Shown here in pieces: positions 1-14,980 of a stretch of DNA of 64,000 nt. Location of the stretch: contig NC_134031.1 of the NCBI RefSeq assembly GCF_964204645.1, positions 10,146,501-10,210,500 of the forward strand. Reading direction: 5' to 3'. The notes under the pieces are model-generated. The model had not been told where the DNA came from. It searched no databases and saw nothing but the letters and a program-made list of their open reading frames with translations. Each line of letters begins with the position of its first letter. Position 1 is the first letter of the stretch. A program made the position numbers and the translations under genes. Source of the DNA: Tubulanus polymorphus. Its lineage: Eukaryota; Nemertea; Palaeonemertea; Tubulaniformes; Tubulanidae.

Positions 1-52
1 TGAAATACCTGTTTCATTAATGATGAAAAAACTCAAATGAAAAGTCTGGCTC
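1..52 (+). repeat. Direct repeat, copy 1 (copy 2 at 2176-2226)
   Basis: The first ~50 bases recur at 2176-2226 with only a few substitutions (shared core TTTCATTAATGATGAAAAAA). The two copies are in the same orientation 2.17 kb apart. They could be the ends of an inserted segment or a small segmental duplication; no gene or LTR hallmark is visible between them. Confidence 0.7.
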
Positions 53-1975
53 ATAAAGCTGTCTGCTCAGAGAAAATTTGCTGTCTGCAGTCTGTTCTCA
101 GCACAATTGTCAAGAACCCATGGCAAAGGCCAATGGCCATGCGGTCCATTGGGTACATAACTTTAAGGCCAACTGCTAGCAGTACCCTGAGGGCCTATAG
201 CTAGCGTTACGATTGACCAAGTGGAACAGGAAAACCATATCCACCAGCGGAAGAACGACAGTTATGCAAGTTTATTTATGGACATTTTAGACTTGACAAT
301 TTTGATCCCATGAGGCAATGACATAAAACAACTAAAACTTGAACATTAACTACTCAGGACAAACAAAATCAGAAGATGCTATATAAGTTTTTCAAATTTC
401 AGGGCAGTACATATTAAACCAGGACGGCCGGTTACTGTTGAAATCAAGTTCAGCAACTGAGTGAATGTGGCTTTCAATAGTTTCATTCATGATAGCTTTT
501 AATAGTAAAGCAATTAAGGCCCAAGCTTAAAACGTTTTTATATGTGACACCATGTCTTTGCAAGACCATTCGACAATTAAAATGTGGGTCTGTTAATGCA
601 CGTCTGTGTGCACGCGTTAAAAACACTTATCTTCTCCTTGGGTAGCGTTATCTAGTACTACATGTAAGTGATACATAAATGGTTAACGGTTAACGCGTTA
701 TTGCTGACAATGCAATCGACTCGCGTTGTGCACTAAGTATAAAAAATATCAAAATCATCAGTGTTGCAAACTAAATACAAGATAGCCGGGCTCCAACGAT
801 TCCTTATGTAAGGGCATAAAAATGACAGGTTCAATTGATGACACTTAATGCCATCTTTTATTAGTTAAGACTAGTTCTCAGCGTTGATCAAAATACGGAT
901 CTTGGGTGTGTGGTGTTATCACTGCGGAAAATAGTGGATGCAGGCTACCAACCGTGGTTCGCTGATACTATTTCGGTGTTTAAATGATGTTTTTTTTTCA
1001 AACAAAATAAACTTTATTCATCAAAATGCCTTGTTTGTTTTGTGGAATATGTAGTTAAACTTTGACTTTGTCATCAATATTTCTTGCGACTGTGAATGAA
1101 GCTCCCGTACTCAGTAAATTCGAGTGATATATTCGGGGCGGAAATCTCAGCTGGCAAATTAATTTACGATGGTTTTTACGTTTAGAGTAGCGACCGTCTG
1201 AAACTGCAATGAATGATCTAGCCTTATCCGAATTTCAAAAGTCATCACTGCGTAGTGTCCGCAGCACTCCCCAGTCTCTCGGCAATAGCGCTGAATATCG
1301 CGCATGAGGCGTTAGACTAGATCGGCGCGCGCGTGCTGTATGAGGGTATCATATCTCCATGTACAAGCATGTTCTGTGTTACACACACAGTGATCGTATT
1401 GAGCGTCACCGTAGCAACGCGCTACAGCAGCTTGAACTAACGAGTAACGTTGATTATTCTATAACCAAGTTTGAGCACTTATAAACATCAGAATCAAATA
1501 TAAACCAAGCTGCACCATCTACACCAAGTACAGAATATATGTGCCAATTTACAGAAAAATCGGTCCACACAAACAGCTTAAATCGTGTCATAAAGAAACA
1601 TCCACAGACAGACAGACATGACGACGATGCCATAGATGAACAACGAAACCAATCAATAATTGTGATTGATCATTCCAAGTCAGAACCAGTTAATCACTAA
1701 TTAACAGGCATTTTAATAAATCTGATACCTCCTTTACAGTGAACTTAGCTTTAACCTCGTAGAGGCTATTAGCCTATGTAGGACTATGTTTATATGTAGG
1801 CCTAAAATCCGGACGGATTGGTCATAGGCCTATTGAATTTCTACCCTCCTACACATCGTATACACCTTATACAACAGAGATAGGTCTCTGGGGAATAAAA
1901 TTCGTAAAACTGATACACGCATCGCAAGTGTGGGCGCAAGGCGGTTGCGACACGATTTTCAGCGACTGTGTGCGA

Positions 1976-2132
1976 CTAGTTTCTGCCAGTCGCAAGAGCG
2001 CGTAGGTCGCTTGCAACGGTCATGTCGCGTCGCAGTAAGTAGAACATGTGAGACTCCTTGTGACTGGCATCGCTGAGTTGCAACCTGTTGCTGGCAGTCG
2101 CAAGGGAGCGTAGGTCGATGAGTCGTTGCAAC
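1976..2132. repeat. TCGCA-rich direct repeat pair
   Basis: Two related ~45-bp units (about 1976-2018 and 2083-2132) share CCAGTCGCAAG or GGCAGTCGCAAG, then GCGTAGGTCG, then TTGCAACG. Local GC and CpG content is far above the flanks. This resembles the subterminal repeats of a non-autonomous DNA transposon, but I cannot assign a family. Confidence 0.5.
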
Positions 2133-3255
2133 GCAATCGTCACTGGCGGTCGCAGTGAACGGCGTCGCAGTGAAATGAAATACCAGTTTCATTAATGATG
2201 AAAAAACTCAAATGAAAATTCTGTCTGCTAATAAACGCAACAATTATACTGTGTTTGTTTGAGAAAGTAAAGCTCAGTACCGGTAGGCCTAAAGCCTAAA
2301 GGTCCCGTACAACTCGCTAAACACTCCAAATGACACAGCGAACGATCTCCTTTTCCCCACGGCGAATGCTTACTACGAATGTCAAGGGCTTTCCTCAATT
2401 TACGTGATGGTGTATGTTTTATCCAGGGAGAAACACACTAGACGTATCGGCCCCATTCCGCGCAGTTGGCGATGTCAATAAATGATAATGCTGCAGTGAA
2501 GCCAGAAACTTTGTTACCAATTAACATGTTTGATGCGAGCCACAAATATATTTGTAATTCTGGGTTCTGTCACAGTGCCAGCTATGAATATATTCGTAGA
2601 AATTCTTCCTTTTTACACTTAGATAGTGCACTCCGGCACACAGGAATGCCACAGTTCCTGATTAGCTGGGAATATGACCTAACGGTTTCATACTCTATGC
2701 TCATTGGTCAATTTCGAACAAAGGCTGATGTAACATCTCCAGTGCCATTATCAATCCGGCAGCGAACATGTTAACAATTTTCAATGAAATTGAAAAGAAC
2801 ACAGGAGCCCCAAGGGGCACTATGGCCAGCCTGTCAGCGCAGACAGCAATTGGAGCTGGCAGGAAGAAATACCTCTGATATATTTTTCCCCTGGTCTTAT
2901 TGATTTGAATGCAGAATAGAATTGAATTTTCTAAAATTTGCTCAATAAAACATAATTGAATTGGATTTGCTGTTTAACCTTGTTTGATAACCTAAATTTG
3001 AATTGGATTTGATATTTTTTGGGTAGTCATTCAATTTTAATTCATCATGAAAATGAACTATTTATACAACACCATTCGATCCATTTTACCAGCATTGGTA
3101 AGCGTCATAGATGTCAACCAACGCTACACAAATCTCAGGCCCTAAATTTTGCCCACTAGCACTTTTTCCATGGTGGACTAGCCTTACCACAGGAAGTCAT
3201 AACATAGGGAGGTTATGCAGAAATTCATTTAATACATACACTTTGCCAAAAATTA

Positions 3256-3660
<405 letters not shown>

Positions 3661-4151
3661 TCATCAGTCCCCTCCCCCAAAACCAATATCGAAACTTATC
3701 TATAGCATCTCATATCCCTGGTGCCTGAGCCTTTGCCCAGTAAAACTACTTATCAGCCTGAGCATTTCTATTATCATGAATTACAATGACGGCCTATAAT
3801 GAAATTGCTATTTCTATTCTAATGTTGTTGCCACAGTAGTTGATAAAGGTCCAATGGCCCCTGTGGCTCAACATCAAATCATTTAGTGCATATTATGAAA
3901 AATATTTTTCTTCATATAAACTAATTTGGATTGCCATATAATACCCTGTAGAATAGTTTACCAAATTAAAACTATCAACTGACGATGCTGAAAAAACTAT
4001 TCAACAAATGGTGTTTTTTAATTCTAAATCTGATCAGTTCATTAATTTCTAGCCCCATATTACAATTTAAGATTCACTTAATTATTTGCAATTTCAGTAC
4101 TCTATCACCCTTGAATTAAATCAAAAATAGATCTTAGGAAGAGAGTTCAAG

Positions 4152-4705
4152 TATCCGAATCACCATAGAAGCGATAACACTAAAAACCTCATTTTCTAAT
4201 GAGTAAAGACAGTTTATTGACACGAACGTTTTCGGGATCATATCCCCTCATCAGGTGAAATACAAGTGACTCAAATGATTAAACTACAGGTTTATATACA
4301 ACATAAGTTACAAAATTACAAGTGCTAAATTCTAAGCTAATTACAAACCAAGTATTTAATTACAAGCTAATTATTTGAATACATTTAGGATAAAGGATGA
4401 GCCGTTTTGAAATAATTGTTGATTTAAAGAGGGTCGTTGCGCTTTAATAAACAGGGCCTCCCTAATTTTACAGTCGAGATCAGATGAACCTTTGTCTAGA
4501 ATTTTGAATTTGTTGTCACTGAATTCCTGATCACAAATGTGACAAATTGCGAGATGTTGTCCAATCGCAAAGGTCTTTGATCTGTGTTCTTAAATTCTGA
4601 TGGCCAAATGTCGGGCGACGTTGGAAAACGTTCGTGTCAATAAACTGTCTTTACTCATTAGAAAATGAGGTTTTTAGTGTTATCGCTTCTATGGTTATTC
4701 GGATA
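4152..4705. mobile_element. MITE-like foldback element with ~75-bp terminal inverted repeats
   Basis: The first ~75 bases (from TATCCGAAT at 4152) are inverted at the other end (about 4625-4705). The arms include CCATAGAAGCGATAACACTA and its reverse complement, nearly perfect apart from one or two mismatches. The ~550-bp unit has no coding potential. The internal text GGGATCATATCCCCTCATCA next to GTTCGTGTC resembles ends seen in several metazoan repeat families. It lies within the KIFAP3 intron between 3498 and 8062. Confidence 0.85.
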
Positions 4706-7700
4706 AATCAAAATTCGCGCATCGCACACGTTTCCCAATCTCATCTGTGCTAATATATAACATTATGCATGTGATAACTATAGCCATGATCACATGGAGA
4801 AGATTTGGCCCAGGCCAAATTGGCACGGATCAGGCTTGAGCCAAATTTGGCTTGTACCTAATCAAAAGCGCGCTCACATGCGAATCACTCACTTGATAGT
4901 AAACAATGCTAAAAAAAGCCAAGTGGGTCATCTCCAGTAATAGTTGCAATTCAAACGCAATCATTTGTCCCACAATCATTTGCCAAAATTTGGCATGGGC
5001 TTGGACCAACATTTTTAGCCACAGCCAAAAACAGCCAAAAACGCCAGTTCGTATCATTAGGTTCTTCATGCTTATAATATCCTCTAAATCCGCAAAATCA
5101 TCGCCTATAATCATCATGACCTAACTCCTCTCAAACGTCTGTCGAAAGCCACCATTGTAAATCACACTAATTACAGCCAAGAACCGATGCAGAAGGGCGT
5201 GTTAAAAATATTTTCTCTTTCAATTCAATTTTTTTTTTTCATTACGACAAAATAAATAAAGCAGATTCATGAACTGATACTTAAATAAATTATCTTACAT
5301 CAGGTCATTGCATAAAGATTCCATATTGCAAGCATTTTTATTGATATTTTAACAGCTGAGTGTGCTATAGTAAGTCGCTTGAGACGAACAGTGTGTAGGT
5401 CAGCTGATCAATGTACTGCATTGCACTGCCTGCGGGAAGCGCAGCCACGTGTGTCAGTTCAAACTAGTGGTGTGGATGAACGAAACGCTTAGCGCGTCAA
5501 TTTGCACAACTTTCGATGATGTTTTTTAATCGACGAAGTCACGTGTTATGATAACCCTGATATGAAAAGTTTTTCATCAAAATTAATTCATTGTTTCTAA
5601 TTTTTTACTTGTCGGATAAAAATTTCAATTTATTTTTACTGAACTTTCCATACAAATTTTTGGGTCAGCACCTTTTTGATCAGGTCGGCCGGGGGACCGG
5701 AAACGAAGACTTTTTTATTTCATGCCTTATGGGAAAATAAAGTTAGTCTTATGAAGCTGATACAGTAAAGACATGTTCTCCCGGTTTACTCTCTTCTACT
5801 CTTGCCGACCAGGTCCTCATAAGTGGCAGCGCAGCCCACAATGTACGTTCTCTATTGATCGCTTTAGCAGGGATTGCCAGTAGTACAATAGCGACATAGC
5901 TGGGCACCTGTGGGTAGACACGTGAGCTCCCACCTCTCAACAGGTGTTGAAAGACAGATTACAGAACAGAACTGACTGTTGATTAGAAGGATAACGGACA
6001 GCATTCCATCGCACCCTTTATTGTCTGTGGAAACGTGTACTCATGAGGTCCACCAGTGATATGCCTCTTCCTGTCTCACCTCTTGGGTACCTTTTAAAAC
6101 TATGGGTGTGCGTGTGTATGCGCTGTAGCACTCGCGCGCGCTGATAAGGCCATGTGTAAGTGAATGTGTAAGTGAATGTTCGCTTAGATTTTAATGGTCA
6201 ACCAGAAAAACACCGGGTATTAAAGGGAACAATTATTGACTGCGGATGTATATATATGAAATAGTTATATTCTTGCAAGCCAAGCCTTTGGAATTCACAT
6301 GAATACAGTACCTAATCCGATGAAACATTCTGCATTTTATGGCTTTCCCATAATCATTTTAGTTCCCAGACTTTCTGGAATATCCCAAAAACAGTCAATC
6401 ACATTTGCCCGTAGAGACGATGCCCCTTATCAAAGGTAATTGCAATTTCATATCAGAGTTCTCCACGGGTCAAATTTATAGCAGGGGGCTGTAAGAAATA
6501 TCAACCTTATTCTGCAACGACAATGCGAGCACCGAAGGTGCGTAGTCATTGCGGGGGGTTCGGGGAACATTTTTTAATTTAACGCCCCCTCAGAGTGTCT
6601 GACACATAAAACCACACTGGAATTTGTGAAAAGTCACATATGGTTTTAATGCTGGATGCCAAATATCACAATATATCTATCGATGAAAACTGGGCGAGTG
6701 GCTCAGTTACTATGATGGTTGTCTATTTCTAGAGAAACTGACGACGACCTACGCACTGGAGAGAATGAACACTTTCATGCAATTTTTTTAGAAAATAAAG
6801 CGAGTCTAATTTGATGTGTAAAATTTATTTTGATGAAATCAAATAGGACTTACTTTACAAGCAACAGCGCCGAGGCAGCGCGGCGTGTAGTGAGAAGAAC
6901 ATGCCTCAACACGTGGCCCAGTTTTAGTTATCCAGGAAACCAGGTACTTGGCAATTGGCCAGGGATATTACATTATCACACTCACGCTGAGGCTGACTAT
7001 CATCGCTATATATCACTTAATTGATGTGTTAACACTACTGGTTAATCTCAGCTCAAAGAAAATCCTACTAGATATATATGACACAATATCAATGATGCAG
7101 TTAACAAAAATGTATATAAACTTCCTTTGTACATACATTTATTGGTATATAAACCTCCTTTGTACACACATTTATTGATCCACAGACGCTAAACAAACTT
7201 TATTGATCAAAGATACGTGCCAATTGCAGCGCGCTTAGATGTTGGCTACGTTCCAACAACCACAACATTTTACGCATCCGATTTCACTATTTTGTAGGCA
7301 CATCGTGATTTAGCTTCCCGTAAATTACGCATACGACAACGAAAAAAATTTAAGCAAGGCGGTAAAAATATAAGGCCGGCGCCGAGTTTTAAGCATGGCA
7401 GCATATAATTTTAGCAGGGCAGCCCGCTCTGCTAAAACAGCCCGTGGAGGACACTGCATATGCAGGAGCAAAAAAATTTCCGACAAAACACAGTTTTTGG
7501 GAGAATTTTAAGGAAGTCGACCATGTCATTGACTGAGGTTTCGCATGTCTTCAATCGCATCAATTATATGCTGTTTAGGCCGAGAACCAATAAAACATAT
7601 ACTCACTTGAAAAAACGTACTGCGATTTTACATAAGTGGCTCAATGCCAACTCCAATATCGCTAACAAAGGTAAACCAAACAATCGCTATCAAGAATTGC

Positions 7701-8062
7701 AGCCTGTATCGCACTAATGGAGGTGTCAGTGGAAAGCGGACGCCGCACAGCAGACAGAGTGAAATATAATGTCCCCCAAACCGGGAAGACATAATAAATG
7801 GGTGTTAAATAAATGGCGGTCATTGCATAACCATGCTTATTTATCACGGTTATCGAATTTTTGTCAAAACATAGGCCTATAGGCCTAATGAAACATTAGT
7901 TAATGATGGTAACACATGTTTGAAAATAAATTTGATTCAACAGTCTTGAGAGCTTAGCAAGTTTTCACTAATAGCATTTGATTCAAGTGCAAAGCCATGA
8001 AAATTGACAGCTCCAGTTGGCACCGAAGCTGCGACTAAAAACCAAGTGAAAGATATGCATAC
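4706..8062. other. KIFAP3 intron, no gene seen
   Basis: Intronic filler between KIFAP3 exons. Open frames here (4830-5117 on minus, 4906-5124 on plus, 5749-5940, 6830-7178, 7460-7717) have no recognisable domain and several overlap each other on opposite strands. A short palindromic GCCAAATTTGGC patch occurs near 4.81-5.05 kb, and a 33-bp tandem duplication sits at 7113-7178. Confidence 0.6.
7113..7178 (+). repeat. 33-bp tandem duplication
   Basis: Two adjacent copies of a unit starting TATATAAACTTCCTTTGTAC, with about three substitutions between them. Confidence 0.7.
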
Positions 8063-8152
8063 CTCGAAGCAATTGCTCCTGTTTTTTCACAAGTAGTTGC
8101 AATTTCTTAGTACTTTTGTCAACATCCTTTTTTAGCTGGGCATTATTCTTAT
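8063..8152 (-). CDS. KIFAP3: KIFAP3 exon encoding the KKQEQLLR segment
   Basis: Minus-strand exon. The translation includes NNAQLKKDVDKSTKKLQLL and VKKQEQLLR, matching the charged linker before the [13 protein letters not shown] block of KAP3. The donor is GAG|GTATGC after 8063. The 5' boundary is uncertain. The good acceptor CTGCAG would start the exon at 8152, but that gives a phase that does not fit the upstream exon as drawn; an AAG acceptor starting at 8147 would keep the frame. The linker is the least conserved part of KAP3, so homology does not settle it. Confidence 0.8.
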
Positions 8153-8311
8153 CTGCAGCAGGTACAATGATAAGTTAAGGAGCTATAACATTTTTACACT
8201 AGGTATCTAGACAGCATGCTCATATGCTTGACAATGCGAACATTTCAACATTGAACAGCACTTGGTGAACACCTATCTTATATACCTCAGAACACAAGAC
8301 AATTCCTATTA

Positions 8312-8689
<378 letters not shown>

Positions 8690-10276
8690 TTAATGCATGT
8701 ATCACCAAAACCAGGAAAGTCATCTTATCATTTGATCATTCGAATTCGATACCTGCAACGCAAAGTGGCCATTTATTGCAATCTGGGAACCTGGAGTCCT
8801 GGAGACAATATGCCCATAGTACGGTTAGTTGTTGCACTTTAAGGAAAAGAATATTACTTTACAGGGCACAAAATAAGGAAAAAGGTCACTTGCCTGAGGG
8901 GCAACTAGCATTAAAAGTGAGGCTGCAAAAATGTTTGTTTCTGTTACCTATCAATACATCGCCAATTCAGTGTAAGCTTTTAAGTATAGCAGTATATACA
9001 GTCATAATGAAACATGAAAATAGCTCGTCCAATTTTTTACCTATCATAGCAAAACATCAAATTTACCCATCAACTTTGTAAAATGCTCCTCATAAAAATA
9101 TTTGGTGTGTAAACCAAAAACCAACTCGCTACAACTGTCAAAACTAAATCTTCATTAGACGCCTTAAAATGTATGAAATATTAGTATAGGCCTATATCAA
9201 AATTAATATTTCACATTTTCCATGTCAAACACTATTGTAGATATACTATCAAAATTCAACTTTATACTATACGAGGCGATTTTGTCTTGAGTGCAGAAGC
9301 TCAATTTGTGATCCATTATTATTCCCTTTTTATTATTCATTTTCTTCTGTGGCAATTCATATCATAGCCAAAGTGCAATACTACACACTTATCTGGGTAG
9401 AAAAACTTTTGCCATTTTTTAGCCCAGCCACATGGTTTGTTGAGGTGAGTCAAGAAGATACACAATATCCATAGGATGAATCTCTGAGAGAAATCCCACA
9501 ATAAATTCAGCCAGAAGATGGAAAGTTCTGTCGGGGTCATACATGTATGCATATATGTCATCGTGGAGTCAAACATGTAGTAACTTTAGTAAGATTTTTC
9601 AGTGTGAATCAAGCCATTCATTCATTGAGCATGTCTCTACAGCTTCTTTAAGAAAATCCCTGCGCCTACAGAGCCAAGATCCAGTGAAAATGAAGGATCT
9701 AATACCCAAAGTATAGAATCATTTACTTCTACAGAAAGTGGTGCAACGACACAAGAACTTGATACACTAACAATTCTGTGAATCAATTTTTTGGCCAGTC
9801 CAAACATCGACTCAGTTTTGAATAGTACGGAATATACAATCATTCGAAGGCTGAAATACACGTCAAGATATCGCTCTCACTGAAACGCAATAATTTGTGT
9901 GGGAATGCTACTCTAGAAGCGCCCAGAAGAAAATATACCAAAATTTTCTGGGGGAGGACCTTCAGAACCCCATCGGAATTTCGCGCCTGCGGCGCGATTA
10001 TTGAACGGCTTAGCCGTCAAAATATTCATGTGGTCTTGTTTGAGGTTGCCACCTTAGCTCGAGCCATATCTCTTCAGATATGATTTCTCCTATGAAAACT
10101 ACAGTGCATGTCATCAGTACACATTTTCCTGCTGCCATTTTTTCACAGAAGATTAAAATGTCTCAATTTTATCCGAACATACTGCCCATTCTATCAACTC
10201 TGGCAATGCTCCAGATAATATATCTTGATAAAATTGATTCAAAAAATGTACAACACTGATTGCAGTAAAAAAGTTA

Positions 10277-10519
<243 letters not shown>

Positions 10520-11500
10520 TTAACTTAATAACTAGGATACAGTGGCATATGAAATATGTCTCTCCGCCCAGGGTAGGCAACCATTGAAGGGATGCTAACA
10601 AAATTTCTCCCCTGGTGGCCATATGTGATGGCCAATAATCTCCATTTCCAAAAGGGGTGGATATCTCACCTGTCCCAATCCTCACACTGAAATTCATGAA
10701 AATCAATAAAGAATTGAAAGCTGTAACTTACTAACGAGAAATTCAACATGGCCACCCTAGTGGCCATGTTTGATGACCCATGACTTCAATTTTAGTTAGG
10801 GGTGAACAGCTTATCCTTAGATCATGTTTCATGGAAATCCTTTGAGAATCATACTCTGTATTCCATTCATGTCCAGAAATTACACAGAACAGAAAGTCAG
10901 TAACTTCCGGATGATTTTCCCGAATATTCATTTCTGAAATTTTTTCGGGAAAATATCTGGCTGGGGCGAGACCGAATTCCGGCATATTTCTGGAATCATG
11001 CCGGAAAATTCCGGCATATTTTATTGACACTTAGTTCTCATGTGTTAGGGTTTTGACCTCTGTTTACCCCCGACCCATCCTCAGATATATGCCAAAATTT
11101 TCTGTCATTTGTAATTTCTGGACTTAACTGATTCCAAAAACAATTATAATTCAAGATGCCTGCCCCAATCATCACAACCAAGTTTCATGGAAATTCATCA
11201 AAAATTGTAGGCTGCTATTTTAGAGTTCCATAATCAGGTATCATTTATCTGTGTCGGATCAACAGTGATCGGTAGTGTGGCTCCCAAATGGCCATACTTG
11301 ATGGTCAATGACCTCCAAGTCCGTCAAGAATTGTAGGCTGTATTGAGAAAACAGTAGATTCAAGATGGCCAACCTGCCAGCCATATCTAATGGTTGATAA
11401 CCTCTTTATTCAATAGGGGTGGACATCTTGCCTGTCCCAATCCTCACACCAGAGTTTCATGGAAATCCATCAAGAATTATATGTATTATAGTAGATTCGT
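10520..11500. repeat. Diverged direct repeats inside a KIFAP3 intron
   Basis: A module with GGATATCTCACCTGTCCCAA or the related GGACATCTTGCCTGTCCCAA, then CTCACAC, then TTTCATGGAAATCC, occurs near 10.66 and 11.41 kb. It is associated with AAGATGGCC or ACATGGCC and CCATGTTTGATG phrases. The copies are diverged and look like an old dispersed repeat family rather than coding DNA. Confidence 0.6.
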
Positions 11501-11635
11501 GGTAGTGTTAACAGGGTTTAGAATAAATAACGAGATGAGTAGTACTATATAACTATAGTTAACTATTTATTTGACGCATGAGCTTTCACTACTAATGTAT
11601 AGTAGCTTCATCTGATGAATGTTTAAGTCAATAAA

Positions 11636-12190
11636 CTAGGGGTCCAGAGACACCATGACCACTTGGAAAGTGGTTTCAAATGCTCAATCTAACAATTTTA
11701 ATATTCAACGCCCCCTGGTGACCATATACAAAAACTAATGCCTTGAAACTCACCACAATCATAGAACATGTCATGAACTACAATTTAGCAATTAATTATG
11801 GTAACAAAATATGTCTAGGTACCAATATATTAAGGAAATACTAAGTTATTCTACAAATCAACGCCCCTGGTGACCATATATAATTACCAATGACCTCGAA
11901 ACTCTCCAAAATCATAAACCTTGTCATGAGCTACAACTTTGCAATTGATTGTGGTAACAAAATATGCTTAAGTATCAATATAATGTGGAAAAACTTTTTT
12001 CCACCTACGAATGAGTACTGATGACACCAAGATGGCCGCCAATTGCGTCATAATTGCCTGATCAAATATACCTGTCCATAAGAGAACCCTTTCCAAAGAA
12101 TACCCATCCCAAATTGCAATAAAAAACGGCAAACCATTAGGAAGCTACAGGACTCAGAATTTAGGCCAAAAATAACATTTTTGGGCACAA
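11636..12190 (+). repeat. Dispersed repeat module with CGCCCCCTGGTGACCATAT units, copy 1
   Basis: The module begins near 11636 (CTAGGGGTCCAGAGACACCA), then carries two ~160-bp units containing AACGCCCCCTGGTGACCATA, AAACTC(A/T)CCA(C/A)AATCATA and TTGTGGTAACAAAATATG. It ends in a unique tail with ATACCCATCCCAAATTGCAA and AGGAAGCTACAGGACTCAGA. A second copy of the whole module, with four units, lies at 13815-14545 with its tail at about 15205-15380. Confidence 0.8.
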
Positions 12191-12565
12191 AAGAGGTCAC
12201 ACGACAGCCATCTTGAGTCCAATCAGTCCCAATTTTTCTCATGCTGATGGGCCCTTGGGGATACAAATATATACAAACGATCAAGGTAATTGATGAAAGT
12301 GTCTTCAAAATTCCCCTCGAAAACTTCGAAAATGTGTAATAAGTGCTGATTTTGGTGAACAACAATGGCTGCCAGTCGGCCATCTTGAATCTGACAGGGC
12401 CAGTTTTTGGGCTGAAGATGTGTCTAGGGTAGACAAACCAAATATCAAGACATTACCTTGAAGCGTCTCAAAACTTCCCAAAATAACTGGATTCCGTCTA
12501 CGGACGAACGGACGGATGAAAAGTGAACGCAATAGCCCGCTGGGACCAAAGTCCCAAGTGGGCTA

Positions 12566-12808
<243 letters not shown>

Positions 12809-13378
12809 CTAACTAGAATATGAATGAAAGTATAACAACAGGGAACAGGAACAGTTTATTGGTATACGTCTAAAATACCTCCAACCAAATCCCACACTCA
12901 GAATCCCTCCACCCATAAAACCCTCATGCTCCCTCAGATTTTCCAGTACCTGTCAGCTATTTTTATTTGAATGTATGAGATGTATTCACATAAGTACAGT
13001 GAAGCAGAGATAGTCACCCTATCATTCTATGACAAGCAACTTAAGGGAGCATCTCAAAATTTCAATAGTTGTTTCAATTAGAATAACTTGCTGTTAAGAG
13101 GGTGGGGCTTCAAACTGGTTTGACCACAGTTTCCATAATCAATGGACAGTTAAGGACCACGTGATTGGGTGATTTACACTCGCAGGCGATGATCATGGCG
13201 ATCACTAGCCCATTGAGGACAGTTACAGCATTTATGAACACTACTCACGCAGAGCTGACATAAAGTCCTGCAGTATAAACGTATATCAAAATTCCTGATT
13301 TGGAATTAGGCATGATCTCCTTGATGTTATAAAACTTCAAATATCTCGTTCCAGTGAAAATAGAGGTTCCCTTTATCA

Positions 13379-13642
<264 letters not shown>

Positions 13643-13814
13643 CTATTATTATCACATGGGTTCACACCCAATAATAACAGAGTGAGATATGGCTTAATCA
13701 AGTAGGCCTAACAACATATACATTAACAACATTTACATTTACACGTCGACATTCACAACCTTTACAAAGAGTGCTCATTCATAATTTGTGATATAGTCCT
13801 CTGCACTTGACATC

Positions 13815-14545
13815 GTAAATAACTAGAGGTCCAGGGACGCAATGCCCACTTGGGTAATGGTTTCAAATGCTCAACAATCTAACAATTACAATATTCAACG
13901 CCCCCTGGTGACCATATACAAAAGCCAATGACCTTGAAACTCACCACAATCATAGAAGATGTCGGCAGCTACGATTTTGTTATGGATTGTGATAACAAAA
14001 TATGCTTCATTACCAATATAATATGGAAATACTAAGTTATTCGACTATACAATGCCCCCTGGTGACCATATGCAAAACCCAATGACCTTGAAACTCACCA
14101 CAATCAAAGAACATGTCATGTAGGCCTACTACAAGTTTGCAATTGATCATGGTAACAAAATATGCCTAGGTACTGATCTAATAAGGAAACACTAAGTTAT
14201 TCTACTATTCAACGCCCCCTGGTGACCATATAGAATAACTAATGTCCTTAAAACTCTCCACAATCATAGACGATGTCATGAGCTACTACTTTGCAATTGA
14301 TTGTGGTAACAAAAGATGCATAGGTACAAATATAATACAGAAATACTAAGTTATTGTATTATTCAATGCCCCCTGGTGGCCATATACAAAAACCAATGAC
14401 CTTCAAACTCGCCAAAATCATAGAACATGCTATGAGCTACAACTTTCCAATTGATTGTGGTAACAAAATATGTTTAAGTATCAATATAACGTGGTAAAAC
14501 TTTGTTCCCACGAATGAGTACTGAAGATGGCTGCCAAATTGCGTC
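13815..14545 (+). repeat. Dispersed repeat module with CGCCCCCTGGTGACCATAT units, copy 2
   Basis: It starts CTAGAGGTCCAGGGACGCAA near 13822 and carries four ~160-bp units (units near 13.89, 14.05, 14.21 and 14.37 kb) closely related to those at 11.7-12.0 kb. The tail is interrupted by the foldback element at 14589-14980 and resumes at about 15205-15380. The copy-number difference (2 versus 4 units) shows that the internal unit expands in tandem. Confidence 0.8.
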
Positions 14546-14588
14546 TTAGGCCTAATTGTGCGGTCATCCTTATTCCCGAGATGATGTA

Positions 14589-14980
14589 TTTTACGGAGAT
14601 GAACCGAGCGAGATGAAATTAAATATAACATATTTATTTATTCCATATCGATTTTAACCATTGAAATCATATTATATCAATAATAAATGCCTGCTGGAAT
14701 CATATTTTACATATTTTGTCGGATATTTTTGTAGAAAAATAACTTTTAACTTTACCGAGAGGAGATCGTCGATCAATCAAATTCAATGAAATTTTATTCC
14801 TAACCGAGTTTACGTATTTGAAGTCAAATTTTTTTAAATAAAAAAATATGTAAAATATGACTCTAGAAGGTATTTATTACTGATATAACATGATTTCAAG
14901 TGTTAAATCGATAAGGAATAAATAAATATGTTATATTTAATTTCATCTCGGTTGATCTATCTCGGTTCATCTCGGTAAAA
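14589..14980. mobile_element. MITE-like foldback element with ~130-bp inverted arms
   Basis: The left arm (from TTTTAC at 14589, with GAGATGAACCGAG, ATGAAATTAAATATAACATA and TTTATTTATTCC) is matched inversely by the right arm ending near 14980. The remaining loop is about 120 bp. It carries no coding capacity. It interrupts the second copy of the 160-bp-unit repeat module, so it is a younger insertion. Confidence 0.85.

Noticed and set aside
2466-2774. 102-codon plus-strand ORF in the KIFAP3 3' region
   Set aside because: No family, no splice or start support, composition typical of chance frames.
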